A stretch of DNA of 64,000 bases from positions 59,560,474 through 59,624,473 of the forward strand of contig NC_084843.1 in assembly GCF_033115175.1 (NCBI RefSeq). Direction: 5' to 3'. Shown in pieces: positions 1 through 10,080 of this stretch; position 1 is the stretch's first letter, and every line of letters starts with the position of its first letter. The notes below the pieces were generated by a model, which was given only the letters and a program-made list of their open reading frames with translations, made no database searches and was not told the DNA's origin. Origin of the DNA: Lepus europaeus. Its lineage: Eukaryota; Chordata; Mammalia; Lagomorpha; Leporidae. Both the position numbers and the translations under genes were made by a program.

Positions 1-1110
1 CCCCACCTGCCTGCAGGTGTGGGCTCCTGAGGCTACGTTTGGGTGACTGCCTGGTGTCTCCACCCCGCTAGGCAGGGCCTCCCCACCTCGTCAGCTGCGC
101 GTGGGTTGGGCATCCTCTGCTGAGACCAGGCTCCTCCTTTTGCCACCAGCCTTCTCCCACACTGACTTCTGCCTGAACACTCACCAGGTACTGGGCGCTG
201 TCCCGTTCAGTCCTTGCCACAACCCTGTCATTATCACCCCCCTTTCGCAGATGTGAAAACTGAGGGTGGGAGGGATTCACTGATGTCTCTGTCCCCCTAA
301 GTCACTACATGTGAGTGCAGAAAGTCAGGTCTGGGTGCTTGGGTGGGGGTGGGGGAGCCATGGAATGCCCACACTGCTACAGACAGCTGCCTGGTTCCAT
401 TTTGGAAATCTGTGTGCCGTGTGTGCAAGCCTTCCTCCCAGGGACATTTCCGCTGCGGCCCAGCCCATTAGGGGACTCACTGCAATGGTATTTGTAGTGA
501 TGGGGAGTGGGAGGCTCACAAAACCAAACAAGCCCGCATGGCAGCACTTGCCAGTTTCTCTGCTGTAAATCTCCTATGTGACACAGCTCCAACTACCAGC
601 ATGATTATCACGGTACACAGACAGTGGGAGAGAAAAGCGCACAATTGGCTCTTGTGGACTGGCATAAGCTGGCTCTGCCACCGGGTAGAGGCCCCCCTGG
701 AGTGCTTCTCTGGAAGATTAGCGAGTAAACGCCGTGGACACACACACACCATGCAACACCAGGCAGCTGGTAGACATGCAGATGAGATGTCCCCACGGAT
801 GGAAGTCTCAGCGAAAGAAAGAAGAAGTAAAATGAGGTCTCCAACACAAAACATCCATTTAAAGTAACAACATAGGCCCAAGAATCACCAGGAAGAGCCT
901 GACACGGAGAAAGTATAAGGGGGGGCACCAGCCCTCCCAGACGTTAAAACACACTGTCGGACCTCTGTGAATTAACACGTGTGCGGCCAGTGCAGGGAGA
1001 CACAGAGAGCGGGCAGAAGGGTGGGAAGCCCAGCAGGAGACAAGTGCAGCAGAAATGAGCTCACAAGGGCAGCACCTGACACCACCGGGGCCAAGACCCA
1101 TTCTTGTCAA

Positions 1111-1425
1111 CTTTCTATTTATTTATTTACTTTTTATTTGAAAGGCAGACGGAAAGAAGGAGATCTTCCATCTGCTGGTTTACTCCCCAAATATCTGCAA
1201 CAGCTGAGCTGGGCCAGGCCAAAGCCAGGAGCCTGGAACTCCATCCAAGTCTCCCATGTGGGTGTCAGGGACCCAAGGACCTTAGCCACCATCTGCTGCC
1301 TCCCAGAATGCATTAGCAGAAAGCAGGACTGAAATGGAAGAGCTGGAACTCCAACCAGACAGTCTGATAGGGCATGCAGATGTCCTGCGTGGTAGCTTGG
1401 AGTCCACTGCGCTAAACTGGCCCCC
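1111..1425 (-). mobile_element. CSINE, diverged, beside exon 2 donor
   Basis: Full-length C-repeat SINE in reverse: T/A-rich tail (TATTTATTTATTTACTTTTTATTTGAAAGGCAG) at the left and head (CCACTGCGCTAAACTGGCCCC) at the right. Its head lies about 40 bases into NPFFR1 intron 2. The unusual head wording (TCCAAGCTACCAC) is shared with the inverted copy near 3.1 kb. Confidence 0.85.
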
Positions 1426-1464
1426 AGACAGGGACAGGCAGGGTGTCCCACTGCCCATGCTCAC

Positions 1465-1779
1465 CTGTAATGAGGTTGTCCACGAGGGTGGTGGGCATGC
1501 AGAAGATGCCCACCAGCAGGTCGCTGACAGCCAGGTTGAGGATGAACATGTTGGTGACGGTGCGCATGTGCCGGTTCCTGAGCACGGTGAAGCAGACCAG
1601 GGCATTGCCCACCATGCACAGGAGGAAGATGAGCACGTAGGCCACGATGAACATGGCTGCCACTGGCGAGGAGTGCTGGTAGTAAGAGGAGAAGGTGAGG
1701 TTTGCAGGCAGGCCGGCCTCTGTGGTACTCCCATTCGGACTTGTGACCCAGCTGCCATTGGGAGGCTGGGAGGGCTTCC
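1465..1779 (-). CDS. NPFFR1: NPFFR1 coding exon 2 (N-terminus to TM2)
   Basis: This exon encodes residues 4-107 of neuropeptide FF receptor 1, a plasma-membrane class A GPCR for RFamide peptides that couples mainly to Gi/o. The translated exon closely matches the human protein as I remember it. It shows three N-glycosylation sequons (N10 NGS, N18 NGS, N29 NLT), then TM1 at about residues 42-69 with the GN motif (N61, position 1.50), a short basic loop ([10 protein letters not shown]), and TM2 at about 80-106 with LAVSD (D89, position 2.50). On the minus strand an acceptor (CCTTAG) precedes the exon at 1781-1780 and a donor (GTGAGC) follows at 1464. The exon begins with two bases that complete a codon and ends with one base of the next, so both junctions are phase 1. 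The extracellular tail is the most diverged part. TM3-TM7 and the C-tail are not in the window. The match to NPFFR1 rather than NPFFR2 rests on the PSQPPN and [10 protein letters not shown] segments. Confidence 0.96.
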
Positions 1780-2025
1780 CTAAGGCCAAAGCAGCACATG
1801 GTCAGGACCCCAGGCAGAGCAGAGACGACTGACTTCTCCCCACTCCCGAGATCCTTCTGTGTGCCAAACCCGAGCACATCCCAGTGCCCGGTCATGTGCC
1901 CAGCTCATTGCAGCCAGATCCACCGATCCAAGACTGTCAGCCCCAACTACGCAGACCCCCACCTCACACCCCATCTTGCCCATGACTCATTCCTCATGCG
2001 GGTTGACTTTTATAAATTTATTTAT

Positions 2026-2386
2026 GGGGGCCAGTGTTGTGGCATGGCAGGTTAAGGCACCACCTGCAATGCCAGCATCCAATATCAGAGTGCCAGTTTG
2101 AGTCCTGACTGCTCCACTTCCGATCCAGCTCACTGCTAATGTGCCTGGAAAATCAGCAGGAGATGATCCAAGTGCTTGGGCCCCAGCTACCCACGAGGGA
2201 GACCCAAGATGGAGCTTTGGGATTTCGGCTTTGACACTGTTGCAGTCGTTTTGGGGAGTGAACCAGTGGATGGAAAATTCTCTCTCTCTCTCTCTCTCTC
2301 CCTACTATCTCTATCTCTGTCTCTGTCTCTTTGTCTCTCTCTCCCTCTCTGTAACTCTACCTTTCAAACACATACAACTTAAAAAA
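2026..2386 (+). mobile_element. CSINE, full length
   Basis: Head GGGGGCCAGTGTTGTGGCATGG, body with CCAGCATCCAATATCAGAG, a long TC-rich stretch at 2279-2340 and a tail CTTTCAAACACATACAAC in place of the usual AATAAATAAAT. Moderately diverged. Confidence 0.85.
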
Positions 2387-2387
2387 A

Positions 2388-2663
2388 TATGTATTTGTCT
2401 TTTGAACCAGAGATAGAGAGGACTCTCATCTGCTGAGACACTGTTCAAATGCCCACATCTGGGGCTGGGCCAGGTTGATGCCAGAAGCTGGGAATTCAGT
2501 CCAAGCCTCCCACATGCACGGCAAGGACCCAAGTACTGGAGCCATCGCTGCTGTCTTCCTGGGTACATATTAATAGAAGTTGGAGACGTGAACCCAGATA
2601 CTCCGATATCGGACAGAGGGGCCCCGATAGGCAGTGCAGCTGTTGGGCCACACTCCCAGCCCA
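2388..2663 (-). mobile_element. CSINE, old and diverged
   Basis: Reverse-oriented copy abutting the previous one tail to tail. It keeps TCATCTGCTGAGACACTG, GGGCTGGGCCAGG and the head remnant TTGGGCCACACTCCCAGCCC. Confidence 0.75.
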
Positions 2664-2869
2664 TCCTTAGCCAATGCTGCTTATTCTCCACTAACCCCCT
2701 CCCCACCCAGGATCCCTTCCTCTGGACTTACTCTGTGCCCAGGGCTGACCTCTGCTTCCCTTACCCTTGCACATTCAACCCACCAGAAGGACGTCCATAG
2801 CCAGGGCCCCCTCCTACCCTGAGGTCGGTGCTCCACCTGCTTGGCATTTAACAAAGCCCTTCCTATCTG

Positions 2870-2984
2870 TCATTGTGTTGAGCCCTCTGAGTCACCCCAT
2901 GATGTAAGCCGGTTAAGACTTAGCCCCATCTGAACTGGGGATCAGAACGGCTCCAGGACCTGATCAGGGTCCCACGGAGTGGGA
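2870..2984 (+). repeat. MIR fragment
   Basis: Words typical of the mammalian-wide MIR SINE (CACCCCATGATGTAAG, CCCCATCTGAACTGGGG, TGATCAGGGTCCCACGGAG) end right where the inverted exon copy begins. Confidence 0.5.
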
Positions 2985-3178
2985 ACCACCCCCGTGGACA
3001 ACCTCATCACAGGTGAGCGTGGTCAGCAGATGGCGGGCAGTGGGAACACCCTGTCTGTCTCTGTCTCTATGCCTCTATAATAAAATTTGAGGAGAGGCAG
3101 TTTAGCACAGTGGAGTCCAAGCTACCACTTGGGACATCCGCATCCCCTATCAGATTGCCTGGCTGGAGTTCCAGCTCT
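2985..3178 (+). pseudogene. Inverted partial copy of NPFFR1 exon 2 end, donor and flanking SINE
   Basis: On the plus strand, 2985-3012 matches the last 28 bases of NPFFR1 exon 2 at 26 of 28 positions (coding T-T-L-V-D-N-L-I-T in the exon; the copy would give Pro for Leu). A GTGAGC donor follows at 3013, as in the true exon. The similarity continues through the start of intron 2 (TGGGAACACCCTGTCTGTC against TGGGACACCCTGCCTGTC) and into the SINE that borders the real exon (both share CAGTTTAGC, TCCAAGCTACCAC and CCCTATCAGA), ending near 3178. The source arm is 1339..1492, so this is an inverted duplication with arms about 1.5 kb apart. The copy carries two small insertions near 3026-3037 and 3061-3085. 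It has no acceptor and is antisense to NPFFR1, so it is not a usable exon. Confidence 0.85.
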
Positions 3179-3754
3179 GAGGGTCCCTCACGCGGGACCG
3201 GGCTTCGTATGGATTCCCCCAGCCGTGCTTCCGGCACAGCCCAGCGTCCAACCACAGCTCTTCGGGGAAGTCATTAGTTGCGGCAACTCACGATGCTGCC
3301 TCACACTCTCCCCCTGCCTTCCCCTGGGACGGACTGCGGCCTGTTGTGGGGATGAAGCATCTCTGGGGAGCCCTTCTCTGTCACAATCAGAGCTCAGCCT
3401 GGCGGCCCACTGGAGACCCCGGGGAGGAGCAGGCCAATGAGCTGGCGCCGTGCAAGCCACAGGGAGCAGTGGGTGCAGTGGGGCAGGAAAGCTGCTGCTG
3501 GAGGGGGAGAGGCTGGAAATTTCCAGTGCATGGCGACAGGAGCTGCTTGGCCCTCTCAGTGGTTTCCAACTGTCCTCAAATTTCTTTAGTAGAGAAGACG
3601 CCAAATGTGTGCGAGAGGGACGATTGTAGTGGACCTGAATGAGAGCATGAGGTTCAATGAACCATTACAAGGAGAATGGCATGAAGAAGTCCCGTGTGTG
3701 GATCATCTACTTCAGCAAGGACCAACTCAAGATCAATCAGCTCTCATGCCTGCT

Positions 3755-3985
3755 CCCACCTCTTTCTGGGTTATTCTGAAGCAAATACCAGATGTCACTT
3801 CCTTCCATCCATAAATACTTTCATCTGTGTTTCCAAAACATAGGGACTCTTAAACTCCAAAAATAACAAATTAGGATCAGGTTATTATGTAACCTAACAA
3901 AATTTAAAAGTTGCATCATAATATTATCAAATGTCCAGCATGCAAAATGCTCTCATTGTTTCATAATTTTTTAAGTAGTAGATTT
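3755..3985 (+). mobile_element. Ancient LINE-1 3'-end fragment
   Basis: The A/T-rich block with GAAGCAAATACCAGATGTCA, CCATAAATACTTTCA and ATTATCAAATGTCCAGCATG resembles the 3' region of old mammalian L1 elements. No reading frame survives. Confidence 0.5.
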
Positions 3986-3989
3986 GTTT

Positions 3990-4440
3990 TGATTGAAGAA
4001 CCAACAAGGTTCCCCTGCTATTACCCAGTATTATATGACAAAACACCCCAAAACTTAGCAACGTGGCACTGCAGCTTGGCAGCCTGGGTGGTCCTTCTGC
4101 TCCTCTCTCTTGGGATCACACACCTGCAGCCGTCTAATGGCTCGACTGGGGCTGGAGGGTTCAAGGTGACCTCTGCGCGTGGCTGGTGGTTAGTTCCAGC
4201 TGTTGGCTGAGTGTCTCAGTACTCTGTGTGGGGGCTGGACTGGGCTTCTTCAGAGTAGGGTGGTCTCATGGGCTTCCTAGGACCTAGGCTGTGGGATTAG
4301 CACATGGCTTCTGCGGTATTCTGTTGCTCAAAGCAAGTCACCAAGGGTAGCCCAAATTCAAACCAGTGGAGAGAGTGTTTCCGCCTCTCGACAGAAGAGC
4401 AGCAGGTGTGGCCACAAGAGTGCGATTCACAAAGGCCTGT
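3990..4440 (+). repeat. Ancient interspersed repeat, family unsure
   Basis: The segment starting TTACCCAGTATTATATGAC and AAACACCCCAAAACTTAGC, followed by a G-rich body, resembles an old mammalian interspersed repeat that I cannot assign with confidence. It is heavily diverged and non-coding. Confidence 0.4.
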
Positions 4441-4844
4441 TATTGCAAAACCACTGCCTTCCCCACGGTTGTTCCCCTGCCCCGTCTCCAGCCTCTTCTC
4501 GCCTCTGCAATTTGTTTGTCACTTGTCCGCAGAGTTGCCTGCAGCAAGAATCCTGCAGATTGCTCCCTCCTCATGTCCATTTCACACACTCCGCGTGTCC
4601 CCTGGGTTTCCTGTGACTGGCAGCTAGATCAGTCGGAGCAGATTATGTCTGGCGGGCTCTTTGATGTGTGAGTTTGATGCACTGTCAAGCTCTCCATCAG
4701 CTTTCCATCTCATGTTTTCAGCAGTCACTAATGATCACTGCCTACACCGTCCCGTGCATTCATAAACAGCTAACACTCTTACTGTGGTCTCTGCTGACTC
4801 CCCCTCCCCGCCCCCGCCCCCGCCCAGCCCAGGGCGCTCTTGCC

Positions 4845-5170
4845 TTTGCCTGCCACGCTCCGGCCACTTTGACATCCTCTTGGCTCCTTCACAGTCTTGC
4901 ATTTTCCAACCCCAGGGCCTTTGCTCTTCCTCTCCTTTAGTCCTCAACTCAGATCCTGTCTTCCTAGAGACCCGGAACCTGACTACTCAGACACACCCTG
5001 TGATTCGTCATGGTATCTTGTTTGCGTTCTTCAATCTGTCAGTATGTTCTCTGTTTTCAGGTTCGTTGTCTTTTCCCCCATGCCTGAAAGCCCACTCCTG
5101 GACAGCAGGCCTCTCCCGTGTCCTGTCAGCCATGTCCCTGGCGTCCTGGCACTGCCCGCCCATAGTAACT
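4845..5170 (+). repeat. LINE-2 (L2) 3' fragment
   Basis: The wording CCACTTTGACATCCTCTTGG, CAGGGCCTTTGCTCTTCC and the pyrimidine-rich continuation matches the conserved 3' part of L2. Diverged, non-coding. Confidence 0.5.
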
Positions 5171-6096
5171 GGTTCAATTGACAACCCGTGGTCATGAAAT
5201 GAATTACCACTGGAAGGAAGCAGACAGGACGGGAAGCTGGGTCCCCACTCCAGCTGACAGGGGCTTGTCTGAAGTAGGTAGGGCTGTGCCGCCAGGCCTT
5301 CTGCAAGCCCCCCACCCCCAAGAAAGAGTCCCCATGAAAGGCGCTGCTCATCCCGCAGCCTGCTGGGAGACAAAGCTTGCGGCTCACCCTGCTGAGTGTC
5401 AGAATCAACTCTGAATCACACGGCGGCTCTCCGTGGGTGTGGATGAGTACAGGAAAATGCCAGCGCTGTGCCTGCTGGACTTCAGTGTCTGCTTCCCCAC
5501 CTGGCCTCCCCCTGGCCTTCACATTTGGGTTCCGAAGCCTTGCCCCTGGGGAGGGCCTGGGAGGGACCCTGCCCGCCTCTGGCACCTCAGGCAAGCCTGG
5601 AAACGCAGATGCAGGCTTAGCCCAGCTTCCAGCCCTGCTCATCCACCCTGCCTCAAGGAGGAAAAACTTCTTTCCACTCCCTGTCATTGCTCGGCTTAGG
5701 GGCGGGGTGGGGTGGAGGCGCCCCATCTGGGCTCCACATCGGCAGCCAGACCTCATTACGGCCCTGGACTTGTCCTTCCTGGGATCTGCTTTACGGGGTA
5801 CAGGCTGGGAAATTTTCATCCACTGCACCCAGTTAAGCCCTTCCCATACTGACGGAGCTCCGCAGAGGTGTCAGGGCACAGTGATGCCTGTCGCGGGGGG
5901 CACTCTGATGATCCACAGAGACCAGAGCCGGGGCCGCTGAGAGCTGGGGCTGCAGAGAACAGTGGTTTTCAAAGTAAGGGCCCCGGCTGTGGCATCCACT
6001 TTGCCTGCACCTGTGGGAAACAGAAATTCCTGGGTCTCATCCCTGACCTAGGTAACCAGAAACCTTGCGGCCCAGACACAGCTATTACATCTATTT

Positions 6097-6130
6097 AAAG
6101 AAAAAGAAAAAAAAAAAAAAAAAAAAAGAC
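6097..6130 (+). repeat. Poly-A tract
   Basis: Nearly pure A run (AAAGAAAAAG then over 20 A) directly before a SINE head; it may be a remnant tail or the target of later insertions. Confidence 0.8.
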
Positions 6131-6463
6131 TGTGGAGCCAGTGCTGTGGCACAGCGGGTAAAGCTTCTGCCTATGACACTGGCATCCCATATAGGTGCCG
6201 GTTCATCCTGGCTGCTCCACTCTGACCCAGCTCTCTGCTAATGCACCTGGAAAAGCAGCAGAAAATGACCCAAGTTCTTGGGCCCCTGCACCCATGTGGG
6301 AGACCCGGATGGAGCTCCTGGCTCCTAGCTGCAGTCTGGCCCAGCTTTAGCCACTGCAGCCATCTGGGGAGTGAAGTAGCAGATGGGGCAATCTCTCCCT
6401 CTGTCTTTCCCTCTCTCTCTATAACTCTGCCTTTCAAATAAATAAGACAAATCTTTAAAAAAA
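6131..6463 (+). mobile_element. CSINE, full length
   Basis: Head GTGGAGCCAGTGCTGTGGCACAGC, body CCCATATAGGTGCCGG, tail CTTTCAAATAAATAAGAC and ATCTTTAAAAAAAG. Confidence 0.88.
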
Positions 6464-6465
6464 GA

Positions 6466-6739
6466 ATTTTTTTTTTCATTTTACTTGAAATGGAGAGATC
6501 TTCCATCTGCTGCTTCACTCCCCAGATGCTCACAACACTGGATCAGGGTGAAGCCAGAAGCCAGGAACACCACCCAAGTCTCCCACAGGGTGGGCAGGGA
6601 GTGGTCCCCTGCCTCCCAGGGTGCACACTGGCAGGAAGCTGAATCGGAAGCAGAGGAGCCGAGACTTGAACCAGGCACCCTGACAGGGGATGTAGGCATC
6701 CCAAGTGGTATCTTAACTACTGCACCAAATGCCCATCCC
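6466..6739 (-). mobile_element. CSINE, older variant
   Basis: Reverse copy tail to tail with the previous one. It carries the older wording TGCCTCCCAGGGTGCACACT and AGACTTGAACCAGGCACCCT, also seen in the copy at 9.1 kb. Confidence 0.82.
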
Positions 6740-6743
6740 TGTT

Positions 6744-7061
6744 GTTTTTTATTTTTTTAAGATTTATTTTATTTATTTGAAAGACTGTGTTACAGAGAGA
6801 GGTAGAGGCAGGGGGGGGGTCTTTTATCCTCTGGCTCACTCCCCAAATGACTGCAATGGCCAGAACTGAACTGATCCAAAGCCAGGAGCCAGGAGCTTCT
6901 TCCAGGTCTCCCATGCAGGTGCAGGGGCCCAAGGACTTGGACCATCTTCTACTGCTTTCCCAGGCCACAGCAGAGGAACAGCCTGGACACAACTCGCGCC
7001 CATATGGGATGCCGGCACTGCAGGCTGGGGCTTTAACCCGCTACACAACAGCGCCAGTCCC
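6744..7061 (-). mobile_element. CSINE, full length
   Basis: Tail TTTTAAGATTTATTTTATTTATTTGAAAG at left; head TACACAACAGCGCCAGTCCC at right. Third SINE of the cluster inside the MER5A-like element. Confidence 0.88.
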
Positions 7062-7684
7062 TGACCCTGTTTTAAATGCTAAAGCACCTGCCAGATGACT
7101 CTGATGAACCACAGAAAACTTGGGCCAGGGCCCTGGCAGTGGACACACTAGGAGGCCCAGCGTCCTTCCTGCCTCTGTACCTCCGTGGGGGCCAGTGCTC
7201 TTATCTTGAAAGCAGAAACCCAGCCCTTTCCTGTCTGTGACCTGGGGTGGGTCACGTCACCTCTTGGCTTTGGCCCAGTGGAGACAGGCGGGTTGTGGAT
7301 CCGTGAGAACAGCACGGAGCTCGTGCCACAACAGCCCCAGCACCGAGAATATAGTTTAGGCCTGTCTGCAAGCCCAAAGAGAGAACAGCGCCCCAAGGGG
7401 CTGTCCTTTCCTCCACCCACAGCTCTTCTGCCTATAACTTCATCGCCATCGCCACCTACTGGTTTGTTCTGGTAACACGTGGGAACGCAGCCGCACTGGA
7501 GAGTCGCTCGCCCAAACATTCCTTCATAGCTCAGCTGGGTGACCTCAGGCCTAGATCACAAAGGGCTGGCCCCGCTGAAGGACACCAAGCCAGGGCTGCC
7601 AGGAGCACACCGTACAAAGCAGGACAAACGGCTGATAACCGCACAAGACACCAAGCTCATTTCTAATTTAAGAAATGCCATTCT

Positions 7685-8009
7685 AGGGGCCGGCGCTCTG
7701 GTGGAGCGGCTGCCTGCAGAGCCGGCATCCCAACTGAGCGTTGGTTCAAGTCCTGGCTGCTCCACTTCTGATCCAGATCTCTGCTATGGCCTAGGAAAGC
7801 AGGGGAAAATGGCCCAAGTTCTTGAGCCCCTGCAACCGCGTGGGAGACCTGGAAGAAGCTCCTGGTTCCTGGCTTCGGATCAGCTCAGCTCCGACAGCTG
7901 CGGCCATCTGGGGAGTGAGCCAGCAGATGGAAGACCCTTCCTCTCTGTGTCTACTTCTAATTCTCTGTGTAACTCTGACTTTCAAATAAATAAATAAATC
8001 TTTAAAAAA
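7685..8009 (+). mobile_element. CSINE with 10-bp target-site duplication
   Basis: Head GGGGCCGGCGCTCTGG, tail CTTTCAAATAAATAAATAAATC. It is flanked by perfect AAATGCCATT repeats at 7673-7682 and 8010-8019, a clear insertion footprint. Confidence 0.92.
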
Positions 8010-8036
8010 AAATGCCATTTTAAAAGAACCCAGAGC

Positions 8037-8345
8037 TGGCATTGTGCTAAGCCTCCCCCTGTGGCACTGGCATCCCATAGGGGCACCAGGTGTGTCCAGG
8101 CTGTTCCTCTGCTTTGGCCTGGGAAAGCAGTAGAAGATGGTCCAAGTGCTTGGACCCCTGCACCCACATGGGAGACCCAGAAGAAGCTCCTGGCTCCTGG
8201 CTCCTGGCTTCAGATCAGCCCAGCTCCGGCCACTGCAGCCATTTGGGGAATGAACCAGCAAATGGAAGATCTTTGTCTCTCTCCCTCTCTCTGTCTGTAA
8301 CTCTCTCAATTAAATAAATAAAATATTTAAAAGTAAAAAAAAAAA
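8037..8345 (+). mobile_element. CSINE with target-site duplication
   Basis: Near-complete copy 20 bases after the previous one. It is flanked by AAAGAACCCAGAG and AAAGAACGCAGAG (one mismatch), at about 8024-8036 and 8346-8358. Confidence 0.88.
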
Positions 8346-9059
8346 TAAAGAACGCAGAGATAACCTTTTTGTCCATTAGACTGGCAGAGATGAAAGTACC
8401 CAGGGAGGGCCAGAGTGGACTGCGCAGCCTGAGAGGGGGTGGGGGTGGAGACACAGACCAGCTCAGCCTTCCCAGGACAGGCCCCTCGTCCAGTGCCCTG
8501 ACGAGGGTTGCCTCTCAGGTCAGTGGGGGGAGATACTGGCCATGGATGGTAATGGTTACAAAAGAGCACACACATGCATTAGAAATCCATCAGTACAGAG
8601 AGTGTATATGTTGTCGTGAACTCTAGCTGAATTTTAAAACATTTACAGTGTATCCCCAGGGGATGGTGTTTCCTCCAGTGAGTTTTATTTTCTGTCTTCT
8701 ATCTTGCATCTGGACTTCCTGATCAGAAGGAAACTGACACATGTGATAAAATACTCAGCCCCAACTCACATCAAAACCACCTGGCTTTTCACATACGGAT
8801 GCCACTCACCCTAGCTCTGTGTGTCAGCTTCAGTCCCCACGCTCGGGCACTCAGAGTCACATTTAGTGAGGCTCAGACTGAGACCGACGCATTTCAACTC
8901 ACTTCACAGATGCGTTCCTAGCATTGTTCTTGAGAGACCAAGAAGGGGTCCCCGTCCGGAAGGCATGTACGGCCGTGGACAGCACTGGACCCTCTGCCAA
9001 AAGAGCACCCAATGGGCAGGACAGCGGCGGGCATCAGGGCTTTGGCGCCATTACCCTTT

Positions 9060-9211
9060 CTTTTCTTTTCTTTTTTTTTTTTTTTCCTCCCAGAGTGCAC
9101 ATTGGCAGGAGGACTGAACCAGGAGTGGAGCGAGGACTTGAACCCAGGCACTCCAGTATGCAAGGCGGGCATCCCAAGCAGTGTCTTAACTGCTCTGCCA
9201 CCTGCCCACCC
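9060..9211 (-). mobile_element. CSINE, truncated older variant
   Basis: Poly-T/TTTTC stretch then CTCCCAGAGTGCACATTGGC, CTTGAACCCAGGCACTCC and head CTCTGCCACCTGCCCACC. The tail-side half of the body is missing. Confidence 0.75.
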
Positions 9212-9759
9212 TGCAAGGTATGTTGAGTTTGGGGTGGCTCAGGGACTGATGATGGGAGACCCTAATCCCCCCCCCCCCCATGCTGCCCCTTGGTACTCCT
9301 ATGCGAACTGGGAGATCATCAGGTGTCTTCTTTAGCTCGCAAACATGGACGACTTGGGTTTCCGGCCCCTTCTGCTCCGCAGGGGTTCGTTAGCAGGCTC
9401 TGCGAGCTGGCAGAGTATGTTATAAGGGGCCACGCAAACCTAAGGGCCGCTTCTTGACTGCGGCAGCCATCTGCCAAGCAGCTGTGGGATATCAAGGTGC
9501 CACGGTGGGATTCCGGTTCATCTGGGTTTGTTCCCAAGGAAGCCAGCCTGCACAAGGCCTGTGTCAGTGCCACTCGGGGGAGTGAAAGCTGAACGTGCAG
9601 GAGAAGCCAGGAGAAAGGAGCCTTCCTGGGGCCCCCAACTGCTCCTCCTGCAGGCTGAGCCGAGCCCCTCCATCCCAGGTGCCCACCGCAGCAACATGGA
9701 CTCCGTAAGTCCAGTCCCTTCCTGCTGAGTGAAAGCAGGAGGGCTTTTCAGGAAACATT

Positions 9760-10080
9760 TGGGCGGCAGGCAAGGCCTAGGAGTTAAAACACCTGCATCT
9801 TACATCAGAGAGCCTGGGCTCAATCCTTATCGCTAGCGCCTGACTCCAGCTTCCTGCTACAGCATCCTGCAACTAGCTATTTCAACCTGCTCTGATGGCT
9901 CTGGTACTTGATCCCTGCCACCCACATGGGAAATCTGAACTGTGTTCCCAGCTCCTGGCTTTGGTCTTGGCCCAGGCCAGCCGCAGCCATTGTGGGTATT
10001 TGGGGAGCAAGCCAGCAGATGGGAGCATTCTTTCTCCAAGTCTAGGTAGACACATTTTTTTAAATGAAGAAAAAAAATTA
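9760..10080 (+). mobile_element. CSINE, old and diverged
   Basis: Ancient wording (GGGCGGCAGGCAAGGCC, ACACCTGCATCTTACATCAGAG, CCACCCACATGGGAAATCTGAA) and no clear AATAAAT tail. Confidence 0.75.

Larger units (their letters stand above)
5955..7135 (+). repeat. MER5A-like hAT fragment split by three SINEs
   Basis: The left part (5955-6095) has AACAGTGGTTTTCAAAGT and CAGAAATTCCTGGGTCTCA. The right part (7062-7135) has TTTTAAATGCTAAAGCACC and GATGACTCTGATGAACCACAG. Together they fit one old MER5A-type non-autonomous DNA transposon, interrupted by the poly-A run and SINEs at 6097-7061. Confidence 0.55.

Noticed and set aside
1334..1783. 149-codon plus-strand frame opposite NPFFR1 exon 2
   Set aside because: Antisense shadow of the real exon; it also runs through the flanking SINE.
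2985..3012. Functional alternative exon on the plus strand
   Set aside because: It is a copy of only the exon's last 28 bases, has no acceptor, and is antisense to NPFFR1.
5031..5828. 265-codon minus-strand frame in NPFFR1 intron 1
   Set aside because: Overlaps an L2 fragment and shows no domain; likely a chance frame.
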